This document shows, piece by piece, positions 23,589 to 34,037 of a DNA stretch of 64,000 nucleotides. Below the pieces are notes generated by a model, which saw only the letters and a list, made by a program, of their open reading frames with translations, did not search any database and was not told where the DNA came from. The DNA comes from Adiantum capillus-veneris. Its lineage: Eukaryota > Streptophyta > Polypodiopsida > Polypodiales > Pteridaceae. The stretch is taken from the NCBI GenBank assembly GCA_014529385.2, contig CM043948.1, positions 22,195,951-22,259,950 on the forward strand. The letters run 5' to 3'. A program made the position numbers and the translations under genes. How positions within the stretch are numbered: the first letter of the stretch is position 1; each line of letters opens with the position of its first letter.

Positions 23589-23602
23589 AAGGAAGGGGGG
23601 AG
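23589..23602 (+). other. Internal polypurine tract of G2
   Basis: AAGGAAGGGGGGAG lies directly after the pol stop. It is nearly identical to the terminal tract at 25610-25620, but 2 kb upstream of the 3' LTR. It could serve as a second plus-strand primer. An LTR starting here was considered and rejected. Confidence 0.6.
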
Positions 23603-23827
23603 TGTTTGTGAACATCCATCATTCACTTGCTTCCCTCTCAACCTTTCTCCCTGACCTCTTAATCTCCAATCTTAGGGAATGTATATATAAAGCCTTATAC
23701 TCACAAAAACAAGATAAAAAATTAAAAGAACAAGAGCCATAACACAAATCATAAAAACAAATTATGCACAAGAACACGACCCTTGTAATATTTGCACTCT
23801 AACCATCATCTATTTGCGTGTACAGAT

Positions 23828-24259
23828 ATGGCTAGTACGCTAGAGTCATCCACTCCTGCCTTGGGTGAGAGGTACCCTCGTTACTTTTCACAAATATTTC
23901 ACATGGTCTTTCCAGTGCTTGCATGTGAATGGGATTTGATAGGTACGCTAGCATGTGAGAGGAATTTTGAGGAGTTAGAATGGCTGATACGTCTCTTGAC
24001 CACGTCTGATCCATACTTAGTAGAGAGCGTTTCTCCCATTGCAAGAGCCTACCCTTTTGACCAAGATGACCATAGGCGTCTAGTGACCTTCTTAGTAAAC
24101 ATGGGCACCTATGATGAAGAAAAAAATTTACAGGACTACACGGATGGCACATATGGTCTCATGGATGATGACTTTATTTATCTCGACGACGAGGATAGGG
24201 GGTTTAGCCTTAGGGTTTCCCCCCAACCTCTACAATATCCTATTCCCTTGACTCTCTAG
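23828..24259 (+). CDS. Small extra ORF of G2 between pol and the 3' LTR (143 aa, unknown)
   Basis: An intact frame from ATG 23828 to the stop at 24257-24259, in the position where envelope-like or accessory ORFs occur in some plant gypsy elements. The 143-residue product is acidic toward its C-terminus (YLDDEDRG). It has a hydrophobic stretch around residues 20-40 (YFSQIFHMVFPVLACEW) but no signal peptide and no clear membrane anchor. I recognise no family. A pyrimidine-poor but acceptor-like TGTACAG lies three bases before the ATG, so the ORF might be read from a spliced RNA. It is intact although pol upstream is not; at this length that could be chance. Confidence 0.55.
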   Translation: MASTLESSTPALGERYPRYFSQIFHMVFPVLACEWDLIGTLACERNFEELEWLIRLLTTSDPYLVESVSPIARAYPFDQDDHRRLVTFLVNMGTYDEEKNLQDYTDGTYGLMDDDFIYLDDEDRGFSLRVSPQPLQYPIPLTL

Positions 24260-25608
24260 GGGGAGTGCAAATAATTAGGTTAGGGTTCCTTATGTTTTTT
24301 GTTGTGTTCAATAAGTGTTGGTACCTTTTCCCACTAATGTGCCTCCTGGAGGTATTCCTTTTGTTTCCTAGTGTGTAAAGGAGCGTGTTGCTATTGATAG
24401 GATTTGGACCTTCATGGAATCTTTATCTCGACTCACTCTTCAAATCAAGCGCGACCATCGACACAAACAGGTGTTTCTTGTCCATTAGCATTGCCCCTTA
24501 TCTTTTTTGCATCTATGATTTTCTGCTTTAATTGTGATTGGTAGCCTAATATTCACCGCATTTGCTTAGTATCAAACATTTAATTCAATGTAATTTTTTG
24601 TCATAATCACTTGTCTAGGTTTAAAAATCAAGCAGTCCGACTAAGCTAGTTTGACCAAGTTAGGTGTTAGAGATCTTCTCTTAATACCATGGGGAATGCC
24701 TTCCTAATAATCAATGGTTACTTAGGTTCTTAATCCAATTTAGGCAGCATTGTGTGAAATGTACTAGGGCTTTCTAGTGGGCTTGACCCTATTGACCTTT
24801 AGCTTAAGTATTATAAAGGGAGTTTACTAGTGTGATGGGCCTGGGGAGGTGTATCAGTGTTATATGACCCCCCAAAGTTACAAAATTAAAATGCTAAAAA
24901 TGAACAAACAAAAACTCAAAGTGCCACACTGTAAAATCTTAAGCTGGAAGAGAAATCTCAGCTTGATTTGGTACTTCACACACATGTATTGCCTATGGTA
25001 CTAGAGCCCTAGAGGTTCCCAGTGTGGGCGCTTTTCCTTGAAAAGCAAAAAACCCAAGGCATACAAAATAAGCACACACATCAAATTGAATCACTATGAA
25101 AAGACTTTGGGGGGTCAAAGAAAAGGTAATCAGTCAGGCGATGATTTCATGAGAAATTCCTTTTATCGTAGCTTAACTACAAGGTCCTCTAGGTTTAGCC
25201 TCTAGTCAGCCCTCGAACATGAAATACTTGGCTCTCGCGATTAAACAACTTAATTGACCAGAGAAAATTAAGAAGCTTACCCATGGTATTAATAGTCGAT
25301 CTCTAGTGCCTTTCGACCGTTAAATTAGCGACCCCAGACTTGTTTAATTTTTTACCTTTACATCTGTTTATAATTTGATTACATTGCAATTTAATGCTTA
25401 TTGCTGACAAATTGTTTAAAATTCTGTTACCAATCAATTGTCTGCCTAAAATTGCATATGCTTTTTAATCGCTTATGAAAATGCGATTACTATGCAATGT
25501 TGTTTGATTTTGCAGTGACTAATGAAGGCTAAGGACATTCATCTCAAATGCTCTTCCACCTCGACCAACGAGCTTCAACTCAATAGCTTCCGAGGACGGA
25601 ATCTACAT
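24260..25608 (+). other. G2 3' non-coding region
   Basis: About 1.35 kb between the small ORF and the terminal polypurine tract. It is AT-rich, with no open frame of note and no homology recognised. A TTTTGCAG acceptor-like site at about 25509-25516 precedes a short purine-rich stretch leading into the PPT. Confidence 0.6.
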
Positions 25609-25609
25609 C

Positions 25610-25620
25610 AGGAAGGGGGG
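25610..25620 (+). other. Terminal polypurine tract of G2
   Basis: AGGAAGGGGGG, two bases before the 3' LTR, is the expected plus-strand primer. Confidence 0.88.
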
Positions 25621-25622
25621 CA

Positions 25623-25964
25623 TGTTAACCCTCACGGCTCATGGACACCCTATCACCTACGAGACGGACGTTGTAACCTACGGTGGACATTGTATTATTT
25701 ATTTGGTAGAGTCAGGTACCGGGCTTGTCGGTCCAATAGGAAAAGGGTAAGAGTGATCGCCGATGAGAGGCGCACTCTAACTGGGACATTCAAGGGATTA
25801 GTTGGCTAAGCATGGGCGCCCAAGTGTGAATGGGGTGAGCTCATATAAAAGCCAACTAAACCTAAAATTCATTGATTCTCTCATTTGTGCAATAGAAGAG
25901 TGCTCTTGCTCCATCTCCATCTCCATCTTCTTCTTCTTCACCTCCTTGTGTGTGTGTGTGTGTA

Positions 25965-26006
<42 letters not shown>

Positions 26007-26241
26007 TGCGATCGAGCATTGCGGCGGCACGATGGCGGTGAAGCGGTTGAGCGCGACGTAGCGGCGTCTCCTTCTTCTTCGCGGTGAGGAATCCTCCACG
26101 GCAGGAGCATAGAGCGGTGAGTGACACACCATTGCCCTCTTTTGAGCTTACTAGTTAAGCTAGTTGTGTGCTTGGAGCCGTCTATGGCTCGCACACAGTG
26201 TTAGGCAAGGCCCTTGCTTCGACAGTGCGGCAAGGAGCGCA
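25623..26241 (+). mobile_element. 3' LTR of G2
   Basis: Matches 7409-7999 with about eleven substitutions. It is longer mainly because its GT/GA microsatellite (about 25947-26006) and an extra CCATCT repeat are expanded. TATAAAA is at 25844-25850. Confidence 0.94.
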
Positions 26242-26456
26242 CTATCTATCTCTCTCCTCATTTAGGGGACCTATTTGTGTAGTAAATGTGTACAGGAGCC
26301 TACATGTCTAGATGTAATCATCTATGCTTTCACTTTGAAGGCCTATGGCCTTACGCAAGACTCTGACATTGGTGAGAGAATTTATGAGTATCTATTCAGG
26401 CGCTAGTGGAGAAATGTGTTGTGCTTTGGTTTGTATGTGAAACAAGCATTGGGGGT

Positions 26457-26500
<44 letters not shown>

Positions 26501-27656
26501 CGGGGTTAAACAATGGAAGAAGGGGGAAGACGAGGTGTTGGGAGAAGATGACAGGAGGAGGGGAGGGGGAGACAATGAGAACAGAAGGGGACGAGGCGAG
26601 GTGATGAGTGCTTTTATTGAGGTCACAAAAATCTGTGTACATTGTAAAATTTGCACCAAGCAAGTAATGCTTCCATTGAGTCAAAGCATGCATCACTCCT
26701 CAAAACTCATTGCTTCTCACCATGGATGTGTTCACCCATGTCAACTTCTTGCGTACTCCTACATGTTTTTACGATGCAAGATAGAGTATCACATTTGGAG
26801 AGAGGCCCTCACTTTGCAAGTAATGAAAACAACCTAGCGCTTGCTTGTCGTGGCCATGTAGAGACATACCCTACACTACACACAATCTAAGCAATGACCT
26901 CTTCAACTAAAATCTTGTCACTCATCTACATTTTCCTATGAATGTGTTGTTCTCATGTACCCCACTATCACAAATATTGACATCTATCCTTGTTCTTTGC
27001 ACACACATTTGGTGATGTAAAAGAAGAAATCCATTAATTTCACAAGGCCTATGTTCACACCACACGAAAGTACTTGCATCATGCTATAGATATGCAAGGG
27101 AATAAATGCAATCAAATGATAATCCCTTGCTATGAAATTTATAAACACCATCACCTCTCTTTTTTTAATATAGCAATACTCACTCAAATGAGTGAGCTAT
27201 GTTAAATTAAAATCTAGCAAACATACAAATCACCATGCTCACAATGAGCCATGGATCCAAAAAGAATTACAAAGGGCTCAATTGTTACAAATAGCAAATG
27301 AAACCACAACGTCGCGGGCTTTACAGGGCCTTTTACCCATACATATCCAAAACCATACATATCAAAAACAATTGCTGGCCTGGCTGCCACAAATGGCTAG
27401 CCTCTATCACCACAAGATAAGCAGCCTCCGAAACACAACCACATCTTATTGATAGCTCATCCAAATATATACATAACTTCCTATTACTTGGTAGCATCTA
27501 GGCATATTGAAAAGATCTTGTACACTTTCAAGGAAGTTAGGTTTTTGGAGTGAGCTCGTTTTCCACCTTGTTGCATGTAAGGACCTGGAGCAGGGAGGCT
27601 CGGAGGGGGTGTTCTGGTAGGATAGGGAGGGGGCGGATCTCTTCTTGAGGACTACA
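26242..27656. other. Intergenic, with a poly(G) tract
   Basis: No gene seen. CT-rich sequence directly follows the LTR. A run of 44 G at 26457-26500 is the main landmark; open frames across it are low-complexity artefacts. The left end of the LINE may extend into 27480-27656, but I could not recognise it. Confidence 0.6.
26457..26500 (+). repeat. Poly(G) tract, 44 bases
   Basis: An unbroken G run preceded by GGGGGT. Length may be an assembly or polymerase-slippage estimate. Confidence 0.9.
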
Positions 27657-30450
27657 CTAGCGATGGTGGCTTCTTTGGGGTAGTGAAGTCACCAGCGGGT
27701 GAGAGCCAATAGCAAAAAGCAACGAGGCTAGGGGGCAACCTTGCTTGATCGAACGCTTGACCTCAAACCCTCCCACTATCTTCTTGTTGAAGGAGAGATC
27801 AGAGTGACTTCCTTCCCCCATCGTGCAAACTATCGCACACATTCTGGGTACAAAGCCTAAAGCCTTCAAGACTGCCTCAATGTAGGACCATGTGATTATA
27901 CCATAAGCCTTATCCAGGTCGGCGGGCTAAAGGAGGATACATTCTTGCTTGATGAAAGAAGCGTATTCAATGCCAACCATAGTAGCCAGGATGTTGTCAT
28001 ATATTGACCTTTCTTTTATAAATCCATGTTGGTGGGGGATGATGATTTTGTTCAAGGTTGGAGCCAATCTTAGAACAATCACCTTAGAAATGATCTTGTA
28101 TGCAACTGACATCTTGAAAATGGGCCTCCAGTGCTTAAGCAGAGAGCAACACACCAACTTGGGAATAGGTTTGATCAACCCTCTTTTCAGGCTGGCATCC
28201 AGATGTCCTTCTAGTAGAGCCCCGTTAGCTAACTATGCTATCGGGATTTTAATATCCTCCCAGAACTCTTTGAAGAAGTCAACAGTCAGTCCATCCCACC
28301 CAGGGGAATTTTCCTTCCCCATCGCTTGCAAGGCAGTCCAACATTCATTGATAGAAATTGGCCTCTCCAACACTTTTACTTCCAATGGTAGTACATCACA
28401 TTTGATCGTACTAGGCAGACGGGGCTCTTGCCTCCTCGACCTCCAGAAAGCAGACTTCTGGCTGACTAATAATTCGACTGAGATGGTCGAGCATGAGCTT
28501 AGCCATAACATTATGGTCTCTTACTGCGTTCCCCTCTTGTCAGTGATTGCTTCAATAGAGTCCTTTCTTCTTTTTACTTTAAGAGCTCTGAAAAAGTGAG
28601 CCTGGTTAGAGACTTTGGGCTTGAGGGCTAGCTCTTTGGTTAGCGGTTGGGTCTTATTGACATCCTCCGCTTGCAAATTTGCGAGACGCGCTTTGGCCTC
28701 TTGCTATATTTTATGCTCTTCCTCAAGAGATCTTCCTTCTTGATTACTTCTGGCTAGTTCCTCTACCTCTTCCTTCAGATCCCTGTTTGCATCCTCTCGA
28801 GCCATTTTTACTTTGGGTCCTACTCATTTTATTGTTGATTGGATGTTACGCACCGGGGCGGTCCAAGCTTGAGGGTTACCGGCTCCCACATCCTGCCTTA
28901 GCTTGCAGAAGGGCCTTCTTGGTTAAAGACCTGAAGAGGGGGTTCTTAAAGAGATGCTCCCCTAAGACTTTTTTCTTCTTCCCCTCCGGGGAACATTCAT
29001 CATTCTTGGCCCTAGCTATGTGAAAATTAAAGGGATAGTGATCCGACATACTCTTGGAGGTATCAACATCTAGCGTCACAGACGAGGGAAGCCAGTCCAC
29101 CTGATGGGAGATGTAGCACATGTCCAGACAGGATGCTGTGTTGGCATATTGGAGGCTTGTGTAGGTCAATCCTGGAGAGCTACTCCATGGACCTGCGGTC
29201 CACAAATTGAGCAACACCCATTTCTCGTAGAGTGCTTGCCATTTGAATGTTTTAGCACCAACCAGCAAACTAGTCGGTCCCCGTCTTATCCTTGCAAGCT
29301 TCAGCCATGTTGAAGTCTCCCATAATGGAAGTAGACAACTCTGAGATAAGCAAGTCCTTTGGTTTCCCTCCTACAACACCTCAAAGATGTTACCTAGATT
29401 AATGGGGGCCTCTTGATGATCTGGGGGGTTGTCCTTGTGATGGAATTTGCTCCACGCCAATGTTTTTACTCGCTTGCACTTAATCACCGAGACTTGTTGC
29501 CATCCCTCATCAATCAGCTTGGGGGCATGGGCAAGGCAATTTTTTAATGCGGATTCGGGGGAGGTTTGGTCACTGGGAATGCTGCGAATTTGCAAACTTG
29601 GTGAGGTTTGGTTGTCACTACCAAGTTCAACAACTGAATGCTTTTGGGGAGTGTCCTTCTGAGTGCCCATCTTGTCATCCTTGGGCACTCCATTATCCTT
29701 GTTGCTCTCATTTCTCCTTGCTTTGCAACTTTGACGTCCATGTTGGATACTGTAGATTATTTGTGTGAGATAGCTTGTCCCTGTTCAACTTTATCCTCTT
29801 CCCTAGAACCATTCCAATGGCAATCTCTAGCATGGCCAAACCCATTGCACTTAAAGCATGCTCCGAAGAATGTATCAAATCTAAGTGGGATCACTTTCAA
29901 ACCAACACCTACATTGATTACCATGTTTTTTGGAGCATGCACACCTTATTTGTCGATGTCCCCAACTTCCTGTGTGCCGGTACGAACAAAGGAATACCCA
30001 AGGTGCTTGCAAGGTCTTTGAGGTTATCCCACAGCCAAATAGGTAGGTTGAAAAAATCAACCCACACGGGGCACAAATCCTTGAATGCCTCCATGGATTC
30101 AAAAGCCGGGTTTGAAGGTAAGACGGAAACTAGGGAGCAATTGAGGTACAACGGGCTTTTGGCTAAGACCTTGTCAATCACCACTGGCTCGTTGAACCTA
30201 ACTGTGTAGAATCCTTTGGTCAAATACTAAATATACTCGTCCCACCATGGTTGAGAATTGTCGGGCTAGAAATCCATCTACTGAGCTCTACCTGTGAAGG
30301 TACCCTACCCATAAAACCAAATACCATAGACGAATTGGCCACCGCCGCCAAGTGCTTCTTAATCAGTTCCTGCAGGACACACACTGTGCACGTGCTACCT
30401 ACTTCAACCACCTACGGTAAACTTTTCTTTAGAGCTTGAAAGCCCGTCTC
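27657..30450 (-). mobile_element. L1-type LINE, decayed
   Basis: Minus-strand fragments appear in LINE order from right to left. ORF1 has a plant DUF4283-like domain (WISSPTILNHGGTSIFSI; PVWVDFFNLPIWLWDNLKDL near 30030) and a short CCHC-like knuckle (CFKCNGFGHARDC near 29840). ORF2 has an endonuclease part ending in the SDH motif (MSDHYPFNFH near 29030) and reverse transcriptase parts (CWTALQAMGKENSPGWDGLT near 28300; HWRPIFKMSVAYKIISK near 28100; IKQGCPLASLLFAIGSHPLV near 27740). Frames are broken by many stops and shifts. The catalytic YADD part and a poly(A) end are not found to the left, so the 3' end seems lost or unrecognisable. No target duplication was found. Confidence 0.85.
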
Positions 30451-31900
30451 TCCGAATGTAGGGGTCTGGTGAGATTCACCTCTCCTCGCCCTTCAACAGG
30501 TCTCTTGAGGTGACCCTCTTGTTGCGTCCTGCTTCTAGTTCACCTCCAGTAGGCCCGGGTTGGCGGACCTCAGTTGGCGGCCCGTTACCAGACCTTGCCC
30601 CTGGCCAGTGCCTCAGCGTATGAAGGCTTAGGCATCTCCATAGTCCTTGTCCGTCATTGTGCAAAAGTTTAATTACCGTCGAGAGTTCCGATGGGAATAG
30701 AGCCCAAAGGCCAATGGCTAAGCATGTTAATAAGCGCAACAACTCAAGAGAAACTAACGCATAAGATAAAGGGTCAACAGCGGAAAAAAAGTGCATAAGA
30801 TATACACCCCAAAAAGAGGATCGACGCGTTGAAGATACTACCCAGTCCGAAGAAAAGGTTAATGCTTCTATTGCTCCTCAGCTTGGCGTTGGGAATCAGA
30901 AACTAAGCGGTAGTGGCTTAGGACGCGGAGGCTACACCACCACTAGCTTAACGATGAGCAAGCTCGTTCAGGCATAGAAAAGCGAGGTCGCCTCAGCTGC
31001 CTGCGTGCTAAACCACCTTATCCTACTGCCTGTGAAGCTCGCAATCGCCACCCAGGCTTCGCAAGAGACCCTAAGCGCACCGCTTCATACCTTCGTCCCT
31101 TGTTGCCAAAGATTACTATGAGCCCTACGCCATCGCTCCATCACACATTCATTCATTTTCAATTCTAGTTAGGATTCTTGAGATCTTGTTAGTCCCCCTT
31201 TGAGGGCAGGTCTATTGTGGATGACAGTTGGAATGGGCTTGGTGGCACCATGTTTGAGATTTTTTTTGGTAGTTATCATATGTATTTGATGATGGTGGCC
31301 CTAATGTACTGTTGTAACTTACGTGTTATGTTGATTAATGATTAACTTTTGCCCGAGAAGCTTGCATTTAAGTGAGACTAGTATGTGACCCGCATGTTGC
31401 CGCGGCTACATGTGTGTCAAATGAAGCAACCATTGTTCTCCTTCCCTTCATAGGGAGGGCAAATGTTGGTAAATGCCTATGATTCTCATGTGAGCTTTTA
31501 TATCTCTTTAATACACTGGCTTGTCAAGAGTCTCGTTTTACATTTAGATAGGATCAGAGGGTGGAGGACTCTCTAGGTCTTAGAGGGAGTCTAGGAAGCG
31601 TGTGTCTGGCCTAGATCCTTCGACTTAGGTAGATTTAGGTAGACTGAGATAGTTTTAGATATTATTTGAGTTCTTGAGTAGGAGCTGGAGTGGTAGAAGC
31701 GGTGAGAGGAGAGCTTGAGAGTCCGGAGAGGCCAGGAAGCAACCAAAACACCATTATCACCATTTCACATGATGAGTAGGAGTAGGGTAAGTAGGACATC
31801 ATGATTCAAGATCTAGAGCACTCCATGCATATATAGTTGCTTGGTAGATTCATCACAAGGTTGTAAAAGATGCAAAAAGAAGCAAAAGTGTGTTTGAAAG
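30451..31900. other. Unassigned, between the LINE and G3
   Basis: The right part (30451-30900) may still be LINE 5' sequence, since it is GC-rich and contiguous with ORF1. The rest shows no coding frame or recognised repeat. No LTR matching 47374 onward was found here. Confidence 0.4.
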
Positions 31901-31996
31901 CTGAAGAGAAGTCAAAAAGTTACTGTGAGTGTTTCTGATAGAGCTGCAGATCATAAGGAGCATTTCTGTCAGGAAAAAATTTAATTTTAAGCCAAG

Positions 31997-32865
31997 AGGC
32001 ATCCTACGCATAGTATGTCTACACGCTAATCTGGTGGCAATTTTTGGAATTTTGAGTAGACCAGTGTGTTCAGAAGGTGGGGTTTACCCTATTTTCACCT
32101 GGAAAGTGGAAATTTGACCATATCTTGATAGGATAAGGCCAGATAGACTGAAATTGCCAGACATCCTACCCAAATTGTGCCAAAGCATTATTTTAAGACC
32201 AAAACCATAGGATGGCTGCATGAGCATGATCTGCATGATATATTGAGTGACTGAGAGAGGTTTTATCTCATTTGGGTGAGAAAATTGGGTTCTAAGCAGA
32301 CTTTAGCACTTTTGACTGAAAAAGGCTAGAACATCTAAAATTGGGGACTTTTGAAATCCAAACCAAAATCTAAGTATACTACTGGGTTGCTGACATCAAA
32401 GGGAAGTTGTGGGTCAAGTCTGGGGTCAAACAGGCCAAAAAGACATCCTACGCATAGGATGTCATCTGTGTGATTTTGCACTCCAAACCTAATTTTGAGC
32501 ATACCAAAGTGATCATCACATCAAGGGGAGCCTCTGCTTTGCATTTGAAGCCATTCTGGGCAAAAAGACATCCTACGCGTAGGATGTCTAAAGCAAGAAA
32601 TTGAAGCCAAATACTGACTGTGGGCATTGCAGGGTGTTGGATAGCCTGAGGTAAGCCTCCTAGTCAATTTTGGTCCAAATTGGAGTTGATTAGACTGATC
32701 AAGACCAGTAGCAGGCTGTCGGAACAGATTTCTGATCCATTGACCAGCTTCTAGGTGTCCAAATCAAAAAGTAAAAACAGCTGTGGACTCAGCACATCAA
32801 GGGGAATCCATAATGCAAAAATCCATGCAAAACAGAGCAGGAGACATCCTACGCATAGGATGTCT
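31997..32865. repeat. Four dispersed 24-bp palindromes in the G3 leader
   Basis: Copies lie at 31997-32020 (two mismatches to the consensus), 32441-32464 (last base altered), 32566-32589 (perfect) and 32842-32865. Each is the half-site AGACATCCTACG (or ...ACGC/ACAC variants at the centre) followed by its own reverse complement. A single half-site is also at 32160-32170. Spacings are 444, 125 and 276 bp; the sequence between is not obviously repeated. Confidence 0.93.
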
Positions 32866-33305
32866 ACTGGGGCTTAGTGAAGAGAAAATTTGACTAGGCT
32901 TAGACAGTGAGGTTCCATTTGGCTTAAGGGTTCCAGAACTTCTTTCAGAAGTGAATTTGGACCTTGTTTGTCCATTTGACGGAGCAAAGACTGAAATCGG
33001 ACTTTTTTCGCGTAAATTGACCAACATTCGAGGGAAGTACAGTTCCAGATTAGCAGACCTGATCTAGAACATCGGCAGTGTATAAAATATAGTAGTGGTT
33101 GAGATTAACTCTTCAGTTATACCAATCATTACTAAGATAACCTCTAGCAGTTAAATGCTTTGATTCGATTGCCGAAATTAAACGCTTGTGTACAAGTATA
33201 TTCAGCAGCAAAGCAAGAAGTTGTGCGGAGATTGATCCATTTCCGGGTGAGTGGTTGGATTTGTGATAAATTGCATTGATAAGTTTGATGAATTTAAGAT
33301 CATGA

Positions 33306-34037
33306 AGATACATTTTTAGAGACCAGAAGGTGGCAGGTGACCAAGGTAGCTTAGTGTCCACCGAGGAGAGTGTAACTCAGGCAAGGCTAGATCCACTAGC
33401 ACCGATTATTGAGGAAGGTAGTGATACTGACACTTCATCAGACAAATCCTTCTTCATGATGGGTAGTCAACAGCCAAGAGGTTTTACCTATGACAAACCA
33501 ATGCCGGGAGGAAGCACCTCCCTAAATCCTTTGAATAATTCCAAGTTCACTGTGATCTTTTTAGAAGGAACAAACTCGAGGGGAGCCCTAGTCTATTCTG
33601 ACTACCGAGGACGCAAGTGTATTTGTATTGAAGAACGGCCGGCTCAGAGAATAGAGATAATTCGAGTCTATGATGATGGAGATAGATTCCGAGAAGAAAA
33701 GGGGACCCACTATCTGATAGTTAGTAACCCTGAGGATTACAACAGATATGGAGATAACGTGGCGAAGGGGAAAATGGTTTCAGAAACTCAAGAACTGCCA
33801 CCAAACATTGATCGACATGGAGCAATTTTTATGTATGATAAGAAAACAACTAGGGTTTCAACTTATAATGAGAGGGTGGGAATCTACAAGCATGAGAGCG
33901 AGGGAATAGTCTCTTACTTTCACCGCAAAGAACCATACTTAACCGAGTTAAGCAAAGATAAAGTTCTTTACTTATTCTCTTATGAAACTGCTATAGGAAG
34001 GCCTAGACAAAGTGCCAAGAGCCACCTACACCCCTAG
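33306..34037 (+). pseudogene. G3 gag, N-terminal part
   Basis: Open frame from 33306 to a stop at 34035-34037; the first ATG is at 33456, after an acidic start. The product has no recognised domain. The next frame (from about 34020) takes over without a gap and carries the capsid part, so a +1/-1 shift near 34020 links the two. That could be a mutation or programmed frameshifting; no slippery heptamer was obvious. The absence of an ATG near the open frame's start leaves the true start unknown. Confidence 0.5.

Noticed and set aside
23603-24850. LTR starting TGTTTGTGAAC after the internal polypurine tract
   Set aside because: No second copy is seen, and the true LTR pair of this element is at 7409 and 25623. 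The tract is better read as an internal PPT.
26396-26837. Glycine- or proline-rich ORFs across the poly(G) run
   Set aside because: Translation of a homopolymer; all frames are open through it.
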